Source: Thermus altitudinis
Lineage (GTDB): Bacteria; Deinococcota; Deinococci; Deinococcales; Thermaceae
DNA: 64,000 bases
Assembly: GCF_022760835.1 (NCBI RefSeq)
Contig: NZ_JAKTNQ010000002.1
Location: forward strand, 54,998-118,997
Direction: 5' to 3'
Shown piece by piece: positions 63,800 through 64,000 of this stretch (within the stretch, counting starts at the first letter, position 1; every line of letters starts with the position of its first letter). The notes beneath the pieces were generated by a model that saw only the letters and a program-made list of their open reading frames with translations, did not search any database and was not told the origin of the DNA. The position numbers were made by a program, and so were the translations under genes.

Positions 63800-64000
63800 C
63801 TAGATGTTCACTGCCGCTGCCACATCCCGATGGAGAAGAGTACCACAAGAGGGACAGGTGAACTCCCTGACCCACAAGGGCTTCTTCTCCCGGTAACCGC
63901 AGACAGGGCAGTCTTGGCTTGTGTACTTAGGGTCCACCTTGATGACCTGCCTACCAGCCTCCGCCGCTTTGTAGGCAAGGATTTGGAGAAACTGCGCCCA
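63800..64000 (-). CDS. tnpB: TnpB (IS605 OrfB-type RNA-guided nuclease), C-terminal part
   Basis: About 66 residues are visible and the gene continues past base 64000. The reading starts WAQFLQILAYKAAEAGRQV and has the TnpB zinc ribbon: CPVCG and, 18 residues later, CPSCG. It ends RDVAAAVNI before TAG (63800-63802), keeping the conserved RDxxAAxNI box with the last RuvC Asp. No damage is seen in the visible part. Confidence 0.88.
   Translation of the reverse strand, partial: WAQFLQILAYKAAEAGRQVIKVDPKYTSQDCPVCGYREKKPLWVREFTCPSCGTLLHRDVAAAVNI

Overview
The window comes from a Thermus-type bacterium (Deinococcota). The evidence is very high GC with strong G/C third-position bias, very tight gene packing with 4-nt stop/start overlaps, many start codons placed 6-8 nt after a -10 box (leaderless mRNAs), and a Thermus-like gene set: the HpaB/HpaC monooxygenase pair, an EF-P with Arg32, MglA/MglB, and a SpeB-type ureohydrolase. 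The species cannot be fixed from sequence alone. The left edge cuts paaK and the right edge cuts a tnpB.

1-13.2 kb is an aromatic-acid region, all on the minus strand except the regulator. A Liv-type ABC transporter (binding protein, LivH, a fused LivM-LivG, LivF) is followed by a decayed paaI and then paaK (phenylacetate-CoA ligase). Its promoter is followed by a 14-bp site that fits the Thermus PaaR operator. Upstream lies a 4-hydroxyphenylacetate (homoprotocatechuate) operon: a DapA-family aldolase, HpaG-like, HpaE, HpaB, HpaC and HpaD. It is divergent from a PucR-type activator gene, with a strong palindrome in between.

13.2-31.9 kb is mixed. It holds a secreted orphan protein; a five-gene ABC/LolA-like operon led by a GbsR/MarR-type regulator; serA; tandem DegV proteins and dtd; a fatty acid desaturase; purH divergent from yqeY and a Nudix hydrolase; a class III aminotransferase; and a BMP-type (nucleoside-like) ABC importer.

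31.9-38.4 kb has three tRNA genes (Pro-UGG, Gly-UCC, Arg-UCU) divergent from tatA. Next comes a formate dehydrogenase module (catalytic subunit with a Tat signal, Fe-S subunit, NrfD-type membrane subunit, FdhE, FdhD), part of which has visibly lower GC.

38.5-54.5 kb contains a TPR protein; hslVU; a MoxR / minimal nucleotidyltransferase / VWA cluster with two small downstream genes; bshA (bacillithiol synthesis) behind a short upstream ORF ending Cys-Gly-Cys; lon; a DUF1517 protein; an esterase; a TerC-like protein; a methyltransferase; and a large membrane Fe-S oxidoreductase of the EtfD/EMO type.

54.5-64 kb is housekeeping: folD-nusB-asp23, accB-accC, efp, a conserved unknown, speB, an M20 peptidase and mglB-mglA. 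It ends in the right end of an IS200/IS605-family element with a partial TnpB and structured 3' RNA. I found no clearly new defence or biosynthetic system. The best leads are the PaaR-like control of the Liv transporter with decay of paaI, the Cys-Gly-Cys leader ORF before bshA, the MoxR-NTase-VWA cluster, and the widespread leaderless promoter geometry.
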